A stretch of 64,000 bases of DNA from JBBSDP01 sp963754335 (GTDB lineage Bacteria > Planctomycetota > Phycisphaerae > Tepidisphaerales > Tepidisphaeraceae), in assembly GCA_963754335.1 (NCBI GenBank), contig CAVWFQ010000010.1:1364001-1428000 (forward strand). The letters are read 5' to 3'. Shown piece after piece: positions 16,633 to 25,647 of this stretch. Both the position numbers and the translations under genes were made by a program. The notes beneath the pieces were generated by a model. That model ran no database searches. It was not told the DNA's origin and was given only the letters and a program-made list of their open reading frames with translations. How positions within the stretch are numbered: position 1 is the stretch's first letter; each line of letters starts with the position of its first letter.

Positions 16633-17001
16633 TCATTTAGGCGGATCAGTGAATCGGACCTTTTGCCCCCAGATCGCCAGGATGATTGAGCCGCGTTCGT
16701 TGTAGACACTGTGGCCCGATCCGGGCCGATTGACGACTAGCGTGCCGGCGTCGTTGCACCCCGACGCGTCGCACTGGGTTCGGGAGAGAATCAGGATGTG
16801 CTCGTACCCGCCATGCTCATGATACGGCAGGCGTGCGCCGGGCTGATAACGGAGCAGCGCCGCCGCTGGGCCCTCCAGCGGATCGCCGTAGATTCGAACG
16901 ATTTCCACGCCTTCCCGAAACGGCTGCCAGTCCAAAGCGTCAAAATTTGTATCCGGACCGAAAAGGTTACGAAGTACGATCGGCTTGAGGGGTTGGTCCA
17001 T
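16633..17001 (-). CDS. Cupin domain protein (ChrR-like) of the hydrolase-transporter cluster
   Basis: This is a 122-residue single-domain cupin. The metal motif is GARLPYHEHGGYEHILIL (the HxH...E pattern), and NRPGSGHSVYNERGSIILAI provides the second motif. Family members bind Zn, Fe or Mn and range from sensors to small enzymes, so no reaction can be named. It is the last gene of the minus-strand cluster, 133 bases after the ABC ATPase gene, with repeat debris between. It has no clear ribosome-binding site. Co-location suggests an accessory role in ureide metabolism, but this is weak. Confidence 0.8.
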   Translation of the reverse strand: MDQPLKPIVLRNLFGPDTNFDALDWQPFREGVEIVRIYGDPLEGPAAALLRYQPGARLPYHEHGGYEHILILSRTQCDASGCNDAGTLVVNRPGSGHSVYNERGSIILAIWGQKVRFTDPPK

Positions 17002-17004
17002 TGG

Positions 17005-17115
17005 TTCGTAGTGCGACCTTCAGGTCGTATCTTCTCTTCGTTCGATGTTGGATGTTCGATGTCGGATGTTCGATGTTCGCTTTTACCGTGTTCACAAGAC
17101 CAAACCGAACATCGA
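17005..17115. repeat. Half copy of palindromic element A plus GATGTTCG direct repeats
   Basis: Positions 17005-17036 match one arm of the element found complete at 32735-32801 and 44400-44462 (TTCGTAGTGCG and CGTATCTTC modules). From about 17041 the motif GATGTTNGATGTTCG repeats four times, and an inverted copy (CGAACATCGAAC) lies near 17106. These are short intergenic repeats, not a CRISPR array. Confidence 0.75.
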
Positions 17116-17134
17116 ACTACGCAAAACGAACCTC

Positions 17135-18727
17135 TCACGCCACATCGCGGCCGGTTTCCTTGGCTTCTTCGCCGCCGTGTCCGTGGCCGGCCATGTGACG
17201 GCCAATAATGGAAATATCGGCTTCGGCGGCCGGAGTCTCGTAGACAAATTGGCCGTGGAACATCACCACGATCCGATCGGACAATTCGAAGACCTCGTCC
17301 AGGTCTTCGCTGACCAGAAGCACCGCCGCTCCGCGGTTGCGGGCCTCGATGATCTGCGCACGGATTTCCGCGGCCGCCGCAAAGTCCAGCCCGAAGCAGG
17401 GATTGGCGGCGATCAGGACCTCGACGCCACCGGACAGCTCGCGCGCCAGAACGGCACGCTGCACGTTTCCACCGGAAAGATTGCGAATCGGCTCCTCCGG
17501 CGACGGGGTCTTCACTCGATAGGAATGAATCAGCGCCTGGGCCGCCCGCCGGATTGACGGCTTGTTCAGAAAAAATCCGAACAGCGAATGGGGGTGGGCA
17601 TCAAAATTCCGCAGCACCATGTTCTGGGCAACGCTCATCCCTCCGACGCAGGTGTTCTTGAGCGGTTCTTCGGGCAGACAATTAACCTTGTGACGCCGGA
17701 TCTCGCCGCGCATGGCGCCGAATTCCTCGTTGTGGATCAGGACTCTGCCGCCGGCTAATCGCCGCTGACCGGCCAGCACTTCCACCAGCTTGCTCTGTCC
17801 GTTGCCGGAAACGCCGGCGATTCCGACGATCTCGCCGGCATGCACTTTCAGGTTCAGGTCGGTCAGTGCCGGCAGCCCGATGTCGTCGAGGGCGGCAACT
17901 TTCTCGATTTCAAGCAGGACATCGCCGCGCGGATTGCCCCCGCGTGCCGCGGTGCGCGTCGTCTCCGATCCGATCATCATCGCCGACATGTCCACCGGCG
18001 TGAGGTCCTTGACCAATCCCTTGCCGGCGAAACGGCCGGTCCGCAGCACGGTCACTTCGTCGGCAAACTTCATGACTTCGCGAAATTTATGCGTGATCAT
18101 CAGGACCGTCAGGTCCCCTGAGACGGTTCGCTCCTTGAGCATCGTCAGCAGTTCATCGGCCTCAGCCGGCGTCAGCACGCTGGTCGGCTCGTCGAGAAAA
18201 AGGACTTTGTTTTTCAAATAAAGCTGCTTGCAGATTTCCAGCTTCTGTTTTTGTCCCGCGGCAAGGCTCGAAACCTTCGCACCGATGGGAATGAAAAACG
18301 GCGTCGTGCGCATGAACGCACGCAAGTCGGCGTATTCCTTCTTCCAGTCGATGATGGCGGGCACGTGGCCGCGGGAGAGGACCAGATTTTCGGCAACGCT
18401 CATCTGGGGAACCAGCGTGAAATGCTGGTAGACCATGCCGATCCCTTTCGACAACGCGTCGCGCGGATTGTCGATCTTCACTTCCTTGTCGCCGAGAAAA
18501 ATCTGCCCGGCGTCGGCGTGGTAATAGCCCATGATGCATTTGACGAGCGTACTCTTTCCGGCCCCGTTTCCACCGAGCAGCGCGTGCATTGTCCCGGGGC
18601 GCACGATCATCGACACGTCGTCCAGCGCCTTGAGGGCGCCAAAATGTTTGCTGATGTGGAGGGCAGACAAGCCCGGCGCCGTAGCAATAGGAGCAACCGG
18701 AGGCGCGACGTCATTTGGCATAATCAT
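17135..18727 (-). CDS. ABC transporter double ATP-binding subunit (BMP/nucleoside type)
   Basis: This 530-residue protein carries two nucleotide-binding domains, as in RbsA/NupA-type importers. Domain 1 has Walker A GGNGAGKSTLV, signature LAAGQKQKLEI and Walker B KVLFLDEPTSVLTPAEA. Domain 2 has the usual degenerate Walker A GVSGNGQSKL and a normal LSGGNVQRAVLAREL signature. The start ATG 18727 overlaps the upstream hydrolase stop (ATGA). It would energise the two permeases at 20157-22298. Homologues import nucleosides, purines or related nitrogen compounds, and the neighbouring hydrolases suggest a biuret- or ureide-like substrate. Confidence 0.93.
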   Translation of the reverse strand: MIMPNDVAPPVAPIATAPGLSALHISKHFGALKALDDVSMIVRPGTMHALLGGNGAGKSTLVKCIMGYYHADAGQIFLGDKEVKIDNPRDALSKGIGMVYQHFTLVPQMSVAENLVLSRGHVPAIIDWKKEYADLRAFMRTTPFFIPIGAKVSSLAAGQKQKLEICKQLYLKNKVLFLDEPTSVLTPAEADELLTMLKERTVSGDLTVLMITHKFREVMKFADEVTVLRTGRFAGKGLVKDLTPVDMSAMMIGSETTRTAARGGNPRGDVLLEIEKVAALDDIGLPALTDLNLKVHAGEIVGIAGVSGNGQSKLVEVLAGQRRLAGGRVLIHNEEFGAMRGEIRRHKVNCLPEEPLKNTCVGGMSVAQNMVLRNFDAHPHSLFGFFLNKPSIRRAAQALIHSYRVKTPSPEEPIRNLSGGNVQRAVLARELSGGVEVLIAANPCFGLDFAAAAEIRAQIIEARNRGAAVLLVSEDLDEVFELSDRIVVMFHGQFVYETPAAEADISIIGRHMAGHGHGGEEAKETGRDVA

Positions 18728-19410
18728 TTGATCCCCGCGATAAAACTGTTGGAATCGGAAACCGCGCCGAACACGCCGTTCTGCATCGTAACCATCTTCA
18801 CCGCCGCCTGGTGATTGCCGGGATCGGTCGCGGCACAACAATCCTCCAGCAGCACACATTCATAACCGCGATCATTGGCTTCGCGCATTGTGGTATGCAC
18901 GCATACGTCAGTGGTGATTCCGGTGAGGGCGATGTTCGCGATCCCGCGGCTGCGCAGGATCAAGTCGAGATCAGTCGCGCAAAATGAGCCTTTGCCGGGC
19001 TTATCGATGATTGACTCGCCGGGCAGCGGAGCCAATTCGGGAATGATTTCCCAGCCTTTTTCGCCGCGGACCAGAACTCTTCCGCAGGGCCCGGGATCGC
19101 CGATTCCCGCGCCGACCTGGCGGGAGCGCCAGCGTTTGTTGTCGGGGAGGTCGGCCAAGTCCGGGCGATGTCCTTCACGGGTATGCAGCACGTGCATCCC
19201 GGCGGTGCGGGCCGCATCGAGAACTTTGCAGATCGGCTCGATGCAACTGCGTGTGAGGGAAATGTCGTATCCCATCAGCTCGACGTATCCCCCCTTCCCG
19301 CAGAAATCCGTCTGCATGTCGATGATGATCAGCGCCGTATTTTCAGGGGCGAGGTCACCATTCCAGGGCCACGCGTAGGGACGCGAGGTGATGTGGCGTG
19401 AATCAGCCAT
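18724..19410 (-). CDS. biuH: Biuret amidohydrolase-like cysteine hydrolase
   Basis: This is an isochorismatase-fold amidohydrolase of 228 residues. The putative triad is Asp31 (LIIIDMQTDFC), Lys137 (IDKPGKGSF) and Cys170 (TGITTDVCVHTT). As I recall, Rhizobium biuret hydrolase uses Asp36, Lys142 and Cys175 with Gln215. Here the spacing is the same (106 and 139 residues), and Gln210 is at the matching place. Text such as PGPCGRVLVRGEKGWEIIPE is also like that enzyme. The expected reaction is biuret to urea-1-carboxylate plus ammonia in the cytoplasm. Start ATG 19410 has GGAGG. It follows a paralogue by 12 bases and overlaps the ATPase gene. Confidence 0.85.
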   Translation of the reverse strand: MADSRHITSRPYAWPWNGDLAPENTALIIIDMQTDFCGKGGYVELMGYDISLTRSCIEPICKVLDAARTAGMHVLHTREGHRPDLADLPDNKRWRSRQVGAGIGDPGPCGRVLVRGEKGWEIIPELAPLPGESIIDKPGKGSFCATDLDLILRSRGIANIALTGITTDVCVHTTMREANDRGYECVLLEDCCAATDPGNHQAAVKMVTMQNGVFGAVSDSNSFIAGIK

Positions 19411-19422
19411 GAAACCTCCGAT

Positions 19423-20106
19423 TCAAGCGATTGTCTCCAGCAATTGGGTTGAACGCGCCACGCAGCCAAAGATGGCGCCGATCTTCACCTGCCAGACGGA
19501 CATTTCATGGCTCTTGGGATTGATCGCCGCACAACAATCTTCCAGCAGCAGGCATTCGTACCCACGATCGTTGGCTTCGCGAAGTGTCGAATGAACGCAC
19601 ACGTCCGTCGTCACTCCGGTCAGCGCGAGATTGCGGATTCCCCGCTGCCGAAGAATCAAATCGAGATCCGTGGCATAGAACGCCCCTTTGCCCGGCTTAT
19701 CGATCACCGGCTCGCCGGCAAGCGGCGTAAGCTCCGGAACGATCTCCCAGGTCTTTTCCCCGCGCGTGAGGGCCATGCCGCAGGGGCCCGGGTTTTCGGC
19801 GATATTCACGCCGCGGCGCGCAACGCGCCAAGCCTTGTTCGGCGGCACATCCGCTCCGTCGCGGCGGTGACCCTCGCGCGTGTGGATGACGTGATAACCG
19901 GCACGGCGCATCCCATCGAGCACGCGCGCAATCGGCGCGATCACCGCTCGCGTTCCCGCGTAGGGCAACCCCAGCCGGTCGATGAATCCGCCCGGCGAAC
20001 AGAAGTCGTGCTGCATGTCGATCACGAGCAGCGCGGTGTTCTCCGGGCGCAGATCCCCGTCAAACGGCCACGGATACGATTCGGATTGGACGAACTTTTC
20101 GCTCAT
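19423..20106 (-). CDS. Second biuret-amidohydrolase-like cysteine hydrolase (diverged paralogue)
   Basis: This 227-residue paralogue of the next gene has the same scaffold and putative triad: Asp30 (LLVIDMQHDFC), Lys137 (IDKPGKGAF) and Cys170 (TGVTTDVCVHST). The loop before the final IFG motif is one residue shorter and lacks the glutamine that the sister protein shares with Rhizobium biuret hydrolase (QVKIGAIFG here). Substrate preference may therefore differ, or the two may form a mixed oligomer. The start is ATG 20106. GTG 20160, overlapping the permease stop (GTGA), is an alternative that would add 18 residues. Confidence 0.85.
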   Translation of the reverse strand: MSEKFVQSESYPWPFDGDLRPENTALLVIDMQHDFCSPGGFIDRLGLPYAGTRAVIAPIARVLDGMRRAGYHVIHTREGHRRDGADVPPNKAWRVARRGVNIAENPGPCGMALTRGEKTWEIVPELTPLAGEPVIDKPGKGAFYATDLDLILRQRGIRNLALTGVTTDVCVHSTLREANDRGYECLLLEDCCAAINPKSHEMSVWQVKIGAIFGCVARSTQLLETIA

Positions 20107-20156
20107 CGATTGGGACAAATCATTCAGATCCCCCAGGCCTTTGTTGACTCCGGCGC

Positions 20157-21133
20157 TCACGCCGTCGCCCGGCCCAGTTCTTCGGGCGCTCCCGCCAGAT
20201 TTTTTGAGCCCGAGCACGTGATGATCATGATCAGCAGCGTGAGGAAATACGGGGCGGCGTCAAACAGATAATGTCCTTTACTGATTTTGGCCGCCTGAAG
20301 CGCTGGCCCGAGCGCCTTGGCTCCGCCGAAGAGCAACGCGGCGAATAGACACGTGATGGGGTTCCATCGAGCGAAAATCACAAGCGCTACTGCCATCAGC
20401 CCCTGTCCACTATTGAGTCCTTCATTCCAGACGCCGGGATAGTAGAGGGAAAGAAACGACCCTCCGATACCAGCGAGGAAAGCACCGGCGGCGGTCGCAT
20501 ACATTCGAACGCCGTTCACGGAATATCCCATGGCTCGGGCCGCGTCCACGCTCTCGCCAGCGGTTCGGAGGATCAATCCCCAGCGGGTGTTGTAAAGCCA
20601 CCAGTACATCAACGGAGCCAGCGCCACGCCGACGAAGAATAGCCAATTAATCGTGAGCGCGTTACGGATCGGCTCAGAATGGCTCCAGAAACCAAGATTG
20701 ATGGCGGGCAACTGGGCGCCTGCGGCGTAACCAGCGGTTTGCCGAGATAAAATGCCAGCCCCGTTCCAAACAACATGATGCCGATGCCTACGGCAATATC
20801 GTTGACGCGTGGTTGCGAACAGAGCCAGGCATGCAGGATGCCCAGCACGGCCCCGGCCAATCCCGCGCCGATCACGCCAAGCCACGGTCCCAGCCAGTTT
20901 CCCGCGGAAGGAAAATATTGCGCGGTTAAATACGAAACGCCGAACCCCGCCATCGCTCCCATGACGAGGGTTCCTTCCTGCCCCAGGTTGATTCGACCGG
21001 CGCGCTCAGTAAGTGTTTCGCCGAGACTGACGAAGAGAAACGGGGTGCTGTTGCGTATTGCACCGGCGAAGATGCCCAGCGGCACGCCCCAGAGCCCCAG
21101 GCCGCTTGCTGAATCAGACATCGGCGCTGGCAT
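20157..21133 (-). CDS. ABC transporter permease 2 (BMP/nucleoside type, frameshifted)
   Basis: This is an inner-membrane permease of the RbsC/NupQ type. The start is ATG 21133, with GGGAG six bases upstream and overlapping the preceding permease gene. The first frame carries SLGETLTERAGRINLGQEGT (the conserved 'ERAGxINLGxEG' loop), then LVMGAMAGF. The frame breaks near 20715, where QAP joins QLPAINLGFW in the other frame, which continues NTRWGLILRTAGESVDAARA and MGYSVNGVRMYA to a stop at 20157. One missing base in a C/G run explains it. It partners the permease at 21114-22298. Confidence 0.88.
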
Positions 21134-22298
21134 GTGCAACTCCCTTGGAAACCGGTTTTCGAAGCGGGGCGTAGATGATTCGAGCGATTAAGCGGGAAAA
21201 CCACGCGCTGCGTAACTCGCCAAGCCGACCCGCCCAGGTGTCTAATCCGAGGATCACGAGGAAGAGAGTTCCCTGAAAAACCTGCACGCTGGCGCTGCTG
21301 AGCCCGAGTTGCATCTGGAGCAGGTCTCCGCTGGCAGTGACACCGCCGATCAAAATCGCCACCGGGATCAGCGCCAGCGGATTTTGTCTGGCAACGAAAG
21401 CCACGAGAATCCCGGCATACCCGTATCCGGCAGCAAGGCTGTCATTGGCCCGCCCGTTGATCGCCGCGACCTCGACCACTCCGGTCAACGCCGCGAATGC
21501 CCCTCCCAGAAAACAGGCAATGAGAGAGAATTTCGCGACCGACAGCCCGGCGACCTTGGCAGCGCGGATGTTGCCTCCGACGATGCGCGTCGCAAAGCCG
21601 AAGGTCGTGTGGTCCATCAGGATCCAGCAGAAAAGACAGGCGAGAATTCCAAAGAGCAATCCGAGGTGTATCTCGGTACCGGGGATATTGCCGAGCATAG
21701 CCGCGGCGCTGACCGCGAACGACGAGGGATGATCGAGCACAGTTGGATCGTGCATCGGACCTTCGACGCAATGATTGAGAACCGCCAGAGCGATATAATT
21801 CATCAGCAGGCTGCTGATGGTTTCATTCACCCCGCGATATTGCCGCAGCGCTCCAACGGCCGCAATCCATAGCCCCCCGATCGTCATGCCGCCGGCGATC
21901 ATTGCGATCTGTACGATGAGCGGCGGAGCGGTCGGCAAGGCGTGCCCGATCACCGCCGCCGCCAAACCACCGAGCAATACGCACCCTTCTCCACCGATGA
22001 TCATCATCCCGACGCGAGCCGGCAGGGCGACGCAGAGCGAAGTGAGCAGGAGTGGAGCTGCGTGAATCAGAGAATTGCGCCAGGCGTAGGGGGTTCCAAA
22101 CGCGCCCTTATACATGATCCGATACATCTCGATCGGATTGATCCCTTTGCTGACGACAATGAACAAGCCAAACAATATCAGCGAGATAACCATCGCCACG
22201 ACGGTAATGATCATCGCATCGACGAACGATGAAGGAATAAAACGCTTGGCCCGGAAAACGAGGGTTGGGCGTGATTCAGTGGGCATGGGGAGCGTCAT
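21114..22298 (-). CDS. ABC transporter permease 1 (BMP/nucleoside type)
   Basis: This is an inner-membrane permease of 394 residues, with about ten hydrophobic segments. Landmarks are GINPIEMYRIMYKGAFGTPY, VALPARVGMMIIGGEGCVLL and YRGVNETISSLLMNYIAL, the last typical of NupP-type permeases that pair with BMP binding proteins. The frame is intact. It lies 150 bases after the binding-protein gene, with two hairpins between, and overlaps the second permease. Together with the double ATPase it forms an importer. Confidence 0.93.
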   Translation of the reverse strand: MTLPMPTESRPTLVFRAKRFIPSSFVDAMIITVVAMVISLILFGLFIVVSKGINPIEMYRIMYKGAFGTPYAWRNSLIHAAPLLLTSLCVALPARVGMMIIGGEGCVLLGGLAAAVIGHALPTAPPLIVQIAMIAGGMTIGGLWIAAVGALRQYRGVNETISSLLMNYIALAVLNHCVEGPMHDPTVLDHPSSFAVSAAAMLGNIPGTEIHLGLLFGILACLFCWILMDHTTFGFATRIVGGNIRAAKVAGLSVAKFSLIACFLGGAFAALTGVVEVAAINGRANDSLAAGYGYAGILVAFVARQNPLALIPVAILIGGVTASGDLLQMQLGLSSASVQVFQGTLFLVILGLDTWAGRLGELRSAWFSRLIARIIYAPLRKPVSKGVAHASADV

Positions 22299-22352
22299 GC
22301 GAACCTCAATGCATTACGTCGCATCGCCAGGCTTGCGATTGGGCAAACCGCC

Positions 22353-22433
22353 CCCGGCGTTCGACTCGCGCAGGTGCGGGCCGAACGCCGGGACAGGATG
22401 AGAGCTCTTTCCCGACGGTGCGCGGGAAAGCCC
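22353..22433 (-). promoter_or_regulatory. Two hairpins after the BMP binding-protein gene
   Basis: There are two perfect inverted repeats downstream of the binding-protein stop on the minus strand. The first has arms 22353-22363 and 22382-22392 (11 bp). The second has arms at 22410-22417 and 22426-22433 (8 bp). No T-run follows. They may protect the binding-protein mRNA or attenuate the permease genes. Confidence 0.5.
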
Positions 22434-22448
22434 GCAGCGTCGGCGGAA

Positions 22449-23633
22449 TTAGCCGCCGGTGCTGCCGATGACGCCTTCAACGAGATAGTTCATGCCCCAG
22501 AGGGAAGGATCCTGATCGTCGACGCCTTTGCCATCGGCAAAGACTTCGTTCCCCTTGTTATCCTTCAAAGGACCTTTGAACATCTGAAATTTGCCGGCGA
22601 TCATATCCGCCTTGATCGCTTCGATTTTGTCCTGGACGTCTTTCGGAACATCCGCGCTGAACGGCGACATCTTCACGGAACCGTCCTTCAGACTGCCCAT
22701 GTAATTGTGCGGCATGGGCTTGCCGGCCTTGAAGTCATTGACAAATTTCACGTACATCGGAGCCCAGTCCCACTCCGCCCCGGTGAGGTAACCTTTGGGC
22801 GCGAGGGTCGAACCGTTGTAGTGGTAACCGCAACACTTGATTCCACGTTTTTCAGCCGTCTGGATCAGAACCTTGGGACTGTCGACATGGCCCGAAACAA
22901 CGTCAATGCCCTGATCGGCCATCGCCGTGACGGCATTGGCTTCTTCATTGGGCAGAAACCAGTCGCCGGTGAAGGTCACTGTCAGCGTGCATTTTGGATT
23001 GATCGATTTCGCGCCGAGCTCGAAGGCATTGATGTCTCGAAGTACTGGTGAAATCGGTTTGGCGGCTACATAGCCGAGCTTGCCCGACTTCGTAGCCGAG
23101 CCCGCGGCCATGCCGCACAGGTACTCGAGCTCGTCGATATAGGCGAAGTACGTTCCGATATTTGGCGGATCTCCATCCTTTAGCTGCCCGCCAGCGTGCA
23201 GGAATGTCACCTTCGGATATTTCGGAGCAACTTCTTTTACGAACGGATTGAAGTAGCCAAACGAAGTCGCGAAGATGAGCGAAGCATCGCTCTGATTGAT
23301 CATGGTCTCCATGACCTGTTCGCATCCCTGCTTGGTCTCTGGAACTTTTTCCGCTTCCTTTACGGTAACGCCGGGAAGTTTTGCGACCGCGGCCGCGCCG
23401 TCTGCATGGGCCTGGTTATAGCCGTAATCGTCCTTCGTCCCGACGTAGAGGAAGCCGACCGTAATTGGCTTGTCTGTAGAAGCACTCGCGCCGCCGCCAG
23501 CCGAGGCCGCAGCAGGTTTTGTGTCTTCCTTGCTGCAGCCGGCCACCAGAACGCCGGCGAGGACGGTCGCCAAACCACTGGCAAACCATCCACTCTTTCG
23601 CAATCCATTTCGTGCATTTTTCAATTCGGGCAT
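22449..23633 (-). CDS. BMP family ABC transporter substrate-binding lipoprotein
   Basis: This 394-residue protein has a lipoprotein signal (GLATVLAGVLVAGC) and an Ala/Gly/Ser linker. The mature domain matches the BMP/PnrA family: ITVGFLYVGTKDDYGYNQAH, LIFATSFGYFNPFVKEVAPK, FAYIDELEYLCGMAAGSATK, GKLGYVAAKPISPVLRDINA and GIDVVSGHVDSPKVLIQ. BMP proteins usually bind nucleosides or purines, and some bind other small nitrogen compounds. The ligand here is unknown. Start ATG 23633 follows AAGGA. It lies downstream of the barrel-protein gene and upstream of the permeases. Confidence 0.93.
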   Translation of the reverse strand: MPELKNARNGLRKSGWFASGLATVLAGVLVAGCSKEDTKPAAASAGGGASASTDKPITVGFLYVGTKDDYGYNQAHADGAAAVAKLPGVTVKEAEKVPETKQGCEQVMETMINQSDASLIFATSFGYFNPFVKEVAPKYPKVTFLHAGGQLKDGDPPNIGTYFAYIDELEYLCGMAAGSATKSGKLGYVAAKPISPVLRDINAFELGAKSINPKCTLTVTFTGDWFLPNEEANAVTAMADQGIDVVSGHVDSPKVLIQTAEKRGIKCCGYHYNGSTLAPKGYLTGAEWDWAPMYVKFVNDFKAGKPMPHNYMGSLKDGSVKMSPFSADVPKDVQDKIEAIKADMIAGKFQMFKGPLKDNKGNEVFADGKGVDDQDPSLWGMNYLVEGVIGSTGG

Positions 23634-23804
23634 TTGCAGATTCCTTTTTCAAAAGCCACGACGAATTCCCTCGCCAATCACAGAAAGATTCAGTTGGTTT
23701 CGATAAAAGGGAGGGAAGCGCGGACATGTGGCGTGTCGCGCGCTTACCCTCCCACTCCCCAAATCTCGAAAGCCCGAGCCAGTTGCCGGCTCGCCATCCA
23801 CAGG

Positions 23805-24842
23805 TCAGAAGTTGACGCCGAACCCAACCGACGCGTTGATCACGTTGCGGCTGGTATTGCCGCTGGCGAGCGTGCCCGCGTCGAGCAGCGTTCCGTTGAG
23901 GAGGTAGAAGTACTGGACGCCGGCATCAGCATGCCAGAATCCATAGCGCGGCGGAATAAAGTTGAGCGGGACGGAGAGGTTAATTGCCGTTGAGGTCACA
24001 CCAAAGCTTCCGCCAGTCGCGCCGGCCTTCCAGAATCTGGATGGGCCATAAGAGAAGTAGGTCGGAAATGTGAAGGTGATCGGATAACCCTCGATCGCCT
24101 TCAACGTGTAGGACGGAGCGATGCCCAATTCACCGTAGTAGGTGCTGCCGCGCTGACCGAGAATGACCGTCGAGTCACCCGCGATCGACCAGAAGAAGTC
24201 GAAGTACGGGTGAAGCGCAAAGTCCTTGCTGATGACACCCGTGTCGTCATAGCTCAGCTTGAAGTCGGCCGTGTGTTCGATCTGGAAATTGTGGGGTGGG
24301 GAATACCAGGGACTGTACGTAAAGGTCCCGGAGAATTTCCCGACATTTCCGGACAAGCTGGCGAAATAGTCCAATTCGTTCCAGGCGCCGACGAAATGAT
24401 CGCCTTGGGCCGTGTCGATGTTGTTCCAAATGCCGGTGACGAAGGTCACCTTTTCCACCGGGCCAAAATCACCGATCGGAAAGACCATGCCGGCGACCGG
24501 CTCCATGATCAATCCCTTTTTGTATTCGACGACGAGACCGCGCGGCGTGACGTACGCGATCTTGAACGGCACTTCGATGAACCCGTGAATATTGGGCGCT
24601 TCCGCCGCCGCTGCATCCATCATCAGCGGATTGGATTCCGAACCCTCGGAGGGGAGATCCGCTCCGCTGGTCACAGCGATATCCCTGTCGAGTTGTGCCG
24701 AGGCTCCTGAACCCGGCATGAGCGACAAGGCCTGGGGATCGACAAATCCATTCGTCGGAGCTCCCATCGCGATGCCCGCGAAGCCCGATATACCAACGAC
24801 CGCAGCCAAGGCCGCAGCTCTAACCGTACCAATAGCCGACAT
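23805..24842 (-). CDS. Outer-membrane beta-barrel protein (putative porin)
   Basis: Start ATG 24842 gives a Sec signal peptide (TVRAAALAAVVGISGFAGIA) and a 345-residue protein. The mature part alternates polar and aromatic residues in beta strands (FSGTFTYSPWYSPPHNFQIE, FALHPYFDFFWSIAGDS, ADAGVQYFYLLNG) and ends in Phe (NASVGFGVNF), as outer-membrane barrels do. It is not assignable to a named porin family. It lies 171 bases upstream of the binding-protein gene on the same strand and may be the outer-membrane gate of this uptake system. Confidence 0.7.
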   Translation of the reverse strand: MSAIGTVRAAALAAVVGISGFAGIAMGAPTNGFVDPQALSLMPGSGASAQLDRDIAVTSGADLPSEGSESNPLMMDAAAAEAPNIHGFIEVPFKIAYVTPRGLVVEYKKGLIMEPVAGMVFPIGDFGPVEKVTFVTGIWNNIDTAQGDHFVGAWNELDYFASLSGNVGKFSGTFTYSPWYSPPHNFQIEHTADFKLSYDDTGVISKDFALHPYFDFFWSIAGDSTVILGQRGSTYYGELGIAPSYTLKAIEGYPITFTFPTYFSYGPSRFWKAGATGGSFGVTSTAINLSVPLNFIPPRYGFWHADAGVQYFYLLNGTLLDAGTLASGNTSRNVINASVGFGVNF

Positions 24843-25242
24843 GATGCCCTTTCCCGTGTGCTTGCAGGCGGCCCTATTGCCGAGAGGATCAAAGTCCTCA
24901 ATTGCCCGCGTTTGAGCGAGGTTGGCGGCTCCTGCCCGGCGAGGGGCGACGGGGGGTTCAAGCCCGCTGCTCGCGAGAGCCGAATCGCGTAAGAACAACA
25001 GACGTGCCAACCACGGCGATGCGCGCAAGTCGCGTCGCTACGATCAGTTAAATTTCTCTGTCCGCGGCGCGCCGTTCTGCCTATACTGTTTCAGGCGTAC
25101 CGCACTCGACATTTGCAACACTCTCTCCGGACTTCAACTGATCGCGGCGGCGGTCGGCAGTCGGAATTGAGAAGACGAGTGCGAACGACAATTCAAATGG
25201 GGGAAGGACAACGCCGGACTTGGATCCGGGAAAGGAAATGAG
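24843..25242. other. Divergent intergenic region
   Basis: This is 400 bases between the minus-strand barrel gene and the plus-strand lipoprotein gene. It should hold promoters for both. TATACT at 25080-25085 resembles a -10 box for the plus strand, but no good -35 box is seen. No gene, RNA or riboswitch is recognisable. Confidence 0.45.
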
Positions 25243-25548
25243 ATGTTCTCGAATTTGCTGCGAACGACGGCTGCCACTCTCGGCTCAGCCGCGGTAGTCT
25301 TGTTGCTCGGATGTGCCACCACTGGCGCATCGGAGCATGATCCCGCGCTCTACAACTCCTCCGCGGGGACTCAGACGGTCATGGTCGGCCAGGGAGGCTC
25401 TTATGCCATCCCAATCGTTCCCCCCGTGGAACAATCACAACCCTACGCGCTGACCGGCGACCGCGACCGATCGAATCAACCGGGTGCAGTGAGCGTCTAC
25501 CAGAATTACGGGCAGGCGCAGTTGGTCATCGCGTCGCCGACGCGATGA
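25243..25548 (+). CDS. Small lipoprotein of unknown function
   Basis: This is a 101-residue protein. ATG 25243 is preceded by AAGGAAATGAG. The signal peptide ends in lipobox VVLLLGC, followed by a low-complexity, Gln/Tyr/Pro-rich soluble part (VMVGQGGSYAIPIVPPVEQS). There is no recognised domain. It stands alone with its own strong terminator just downstream and is probably an abundant small surface or periplasmic lipoprotein. Confidence 0.75.
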   Translation: MFSNLLRTTAATLGSAAVVLLLGCATTGASEHDPALYNSSAGTQTVMVGQGGSYAIPIVPPVEQSQPYALTGDRDRSNQPGAVSVYQNYGQAQLVIASPTR

Positions 25549-25580
25549 GCCGCATGGATTAATGAAGTCCAATTGATTCA

Positions 25581-25620
25581 CGCGCCGACGCGGAGCCTCC
25601 GCGCGGCGCGTTTCTTTTTT
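25581..25620 (+). terminator. Rho-independent terminator
   Basis: The stem is CGCGCCG/CGGCGCG (25581-25587 with 25604-25610) continued by CGCGGA/TCCGCG (25589-25594 with 25598-25603), with one bulged A and a three-base loop, followed by TTTCTTTTTT at 25611-25620. It ends the lipoprotein transcript and may also serve the convergent gene ending at 25648. Confidence 0.9.
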
Positions 25621-25647
25621 GTCCCGCGCCATTGCCCCCGGCTCCCC

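Noticed and set aside
17041..17110. Short direct repeats that could suggest a CRISPR array
   Set aside because: The units are about 10-15 bases, imperfect, without unique spacers of regular length and without cas genes.
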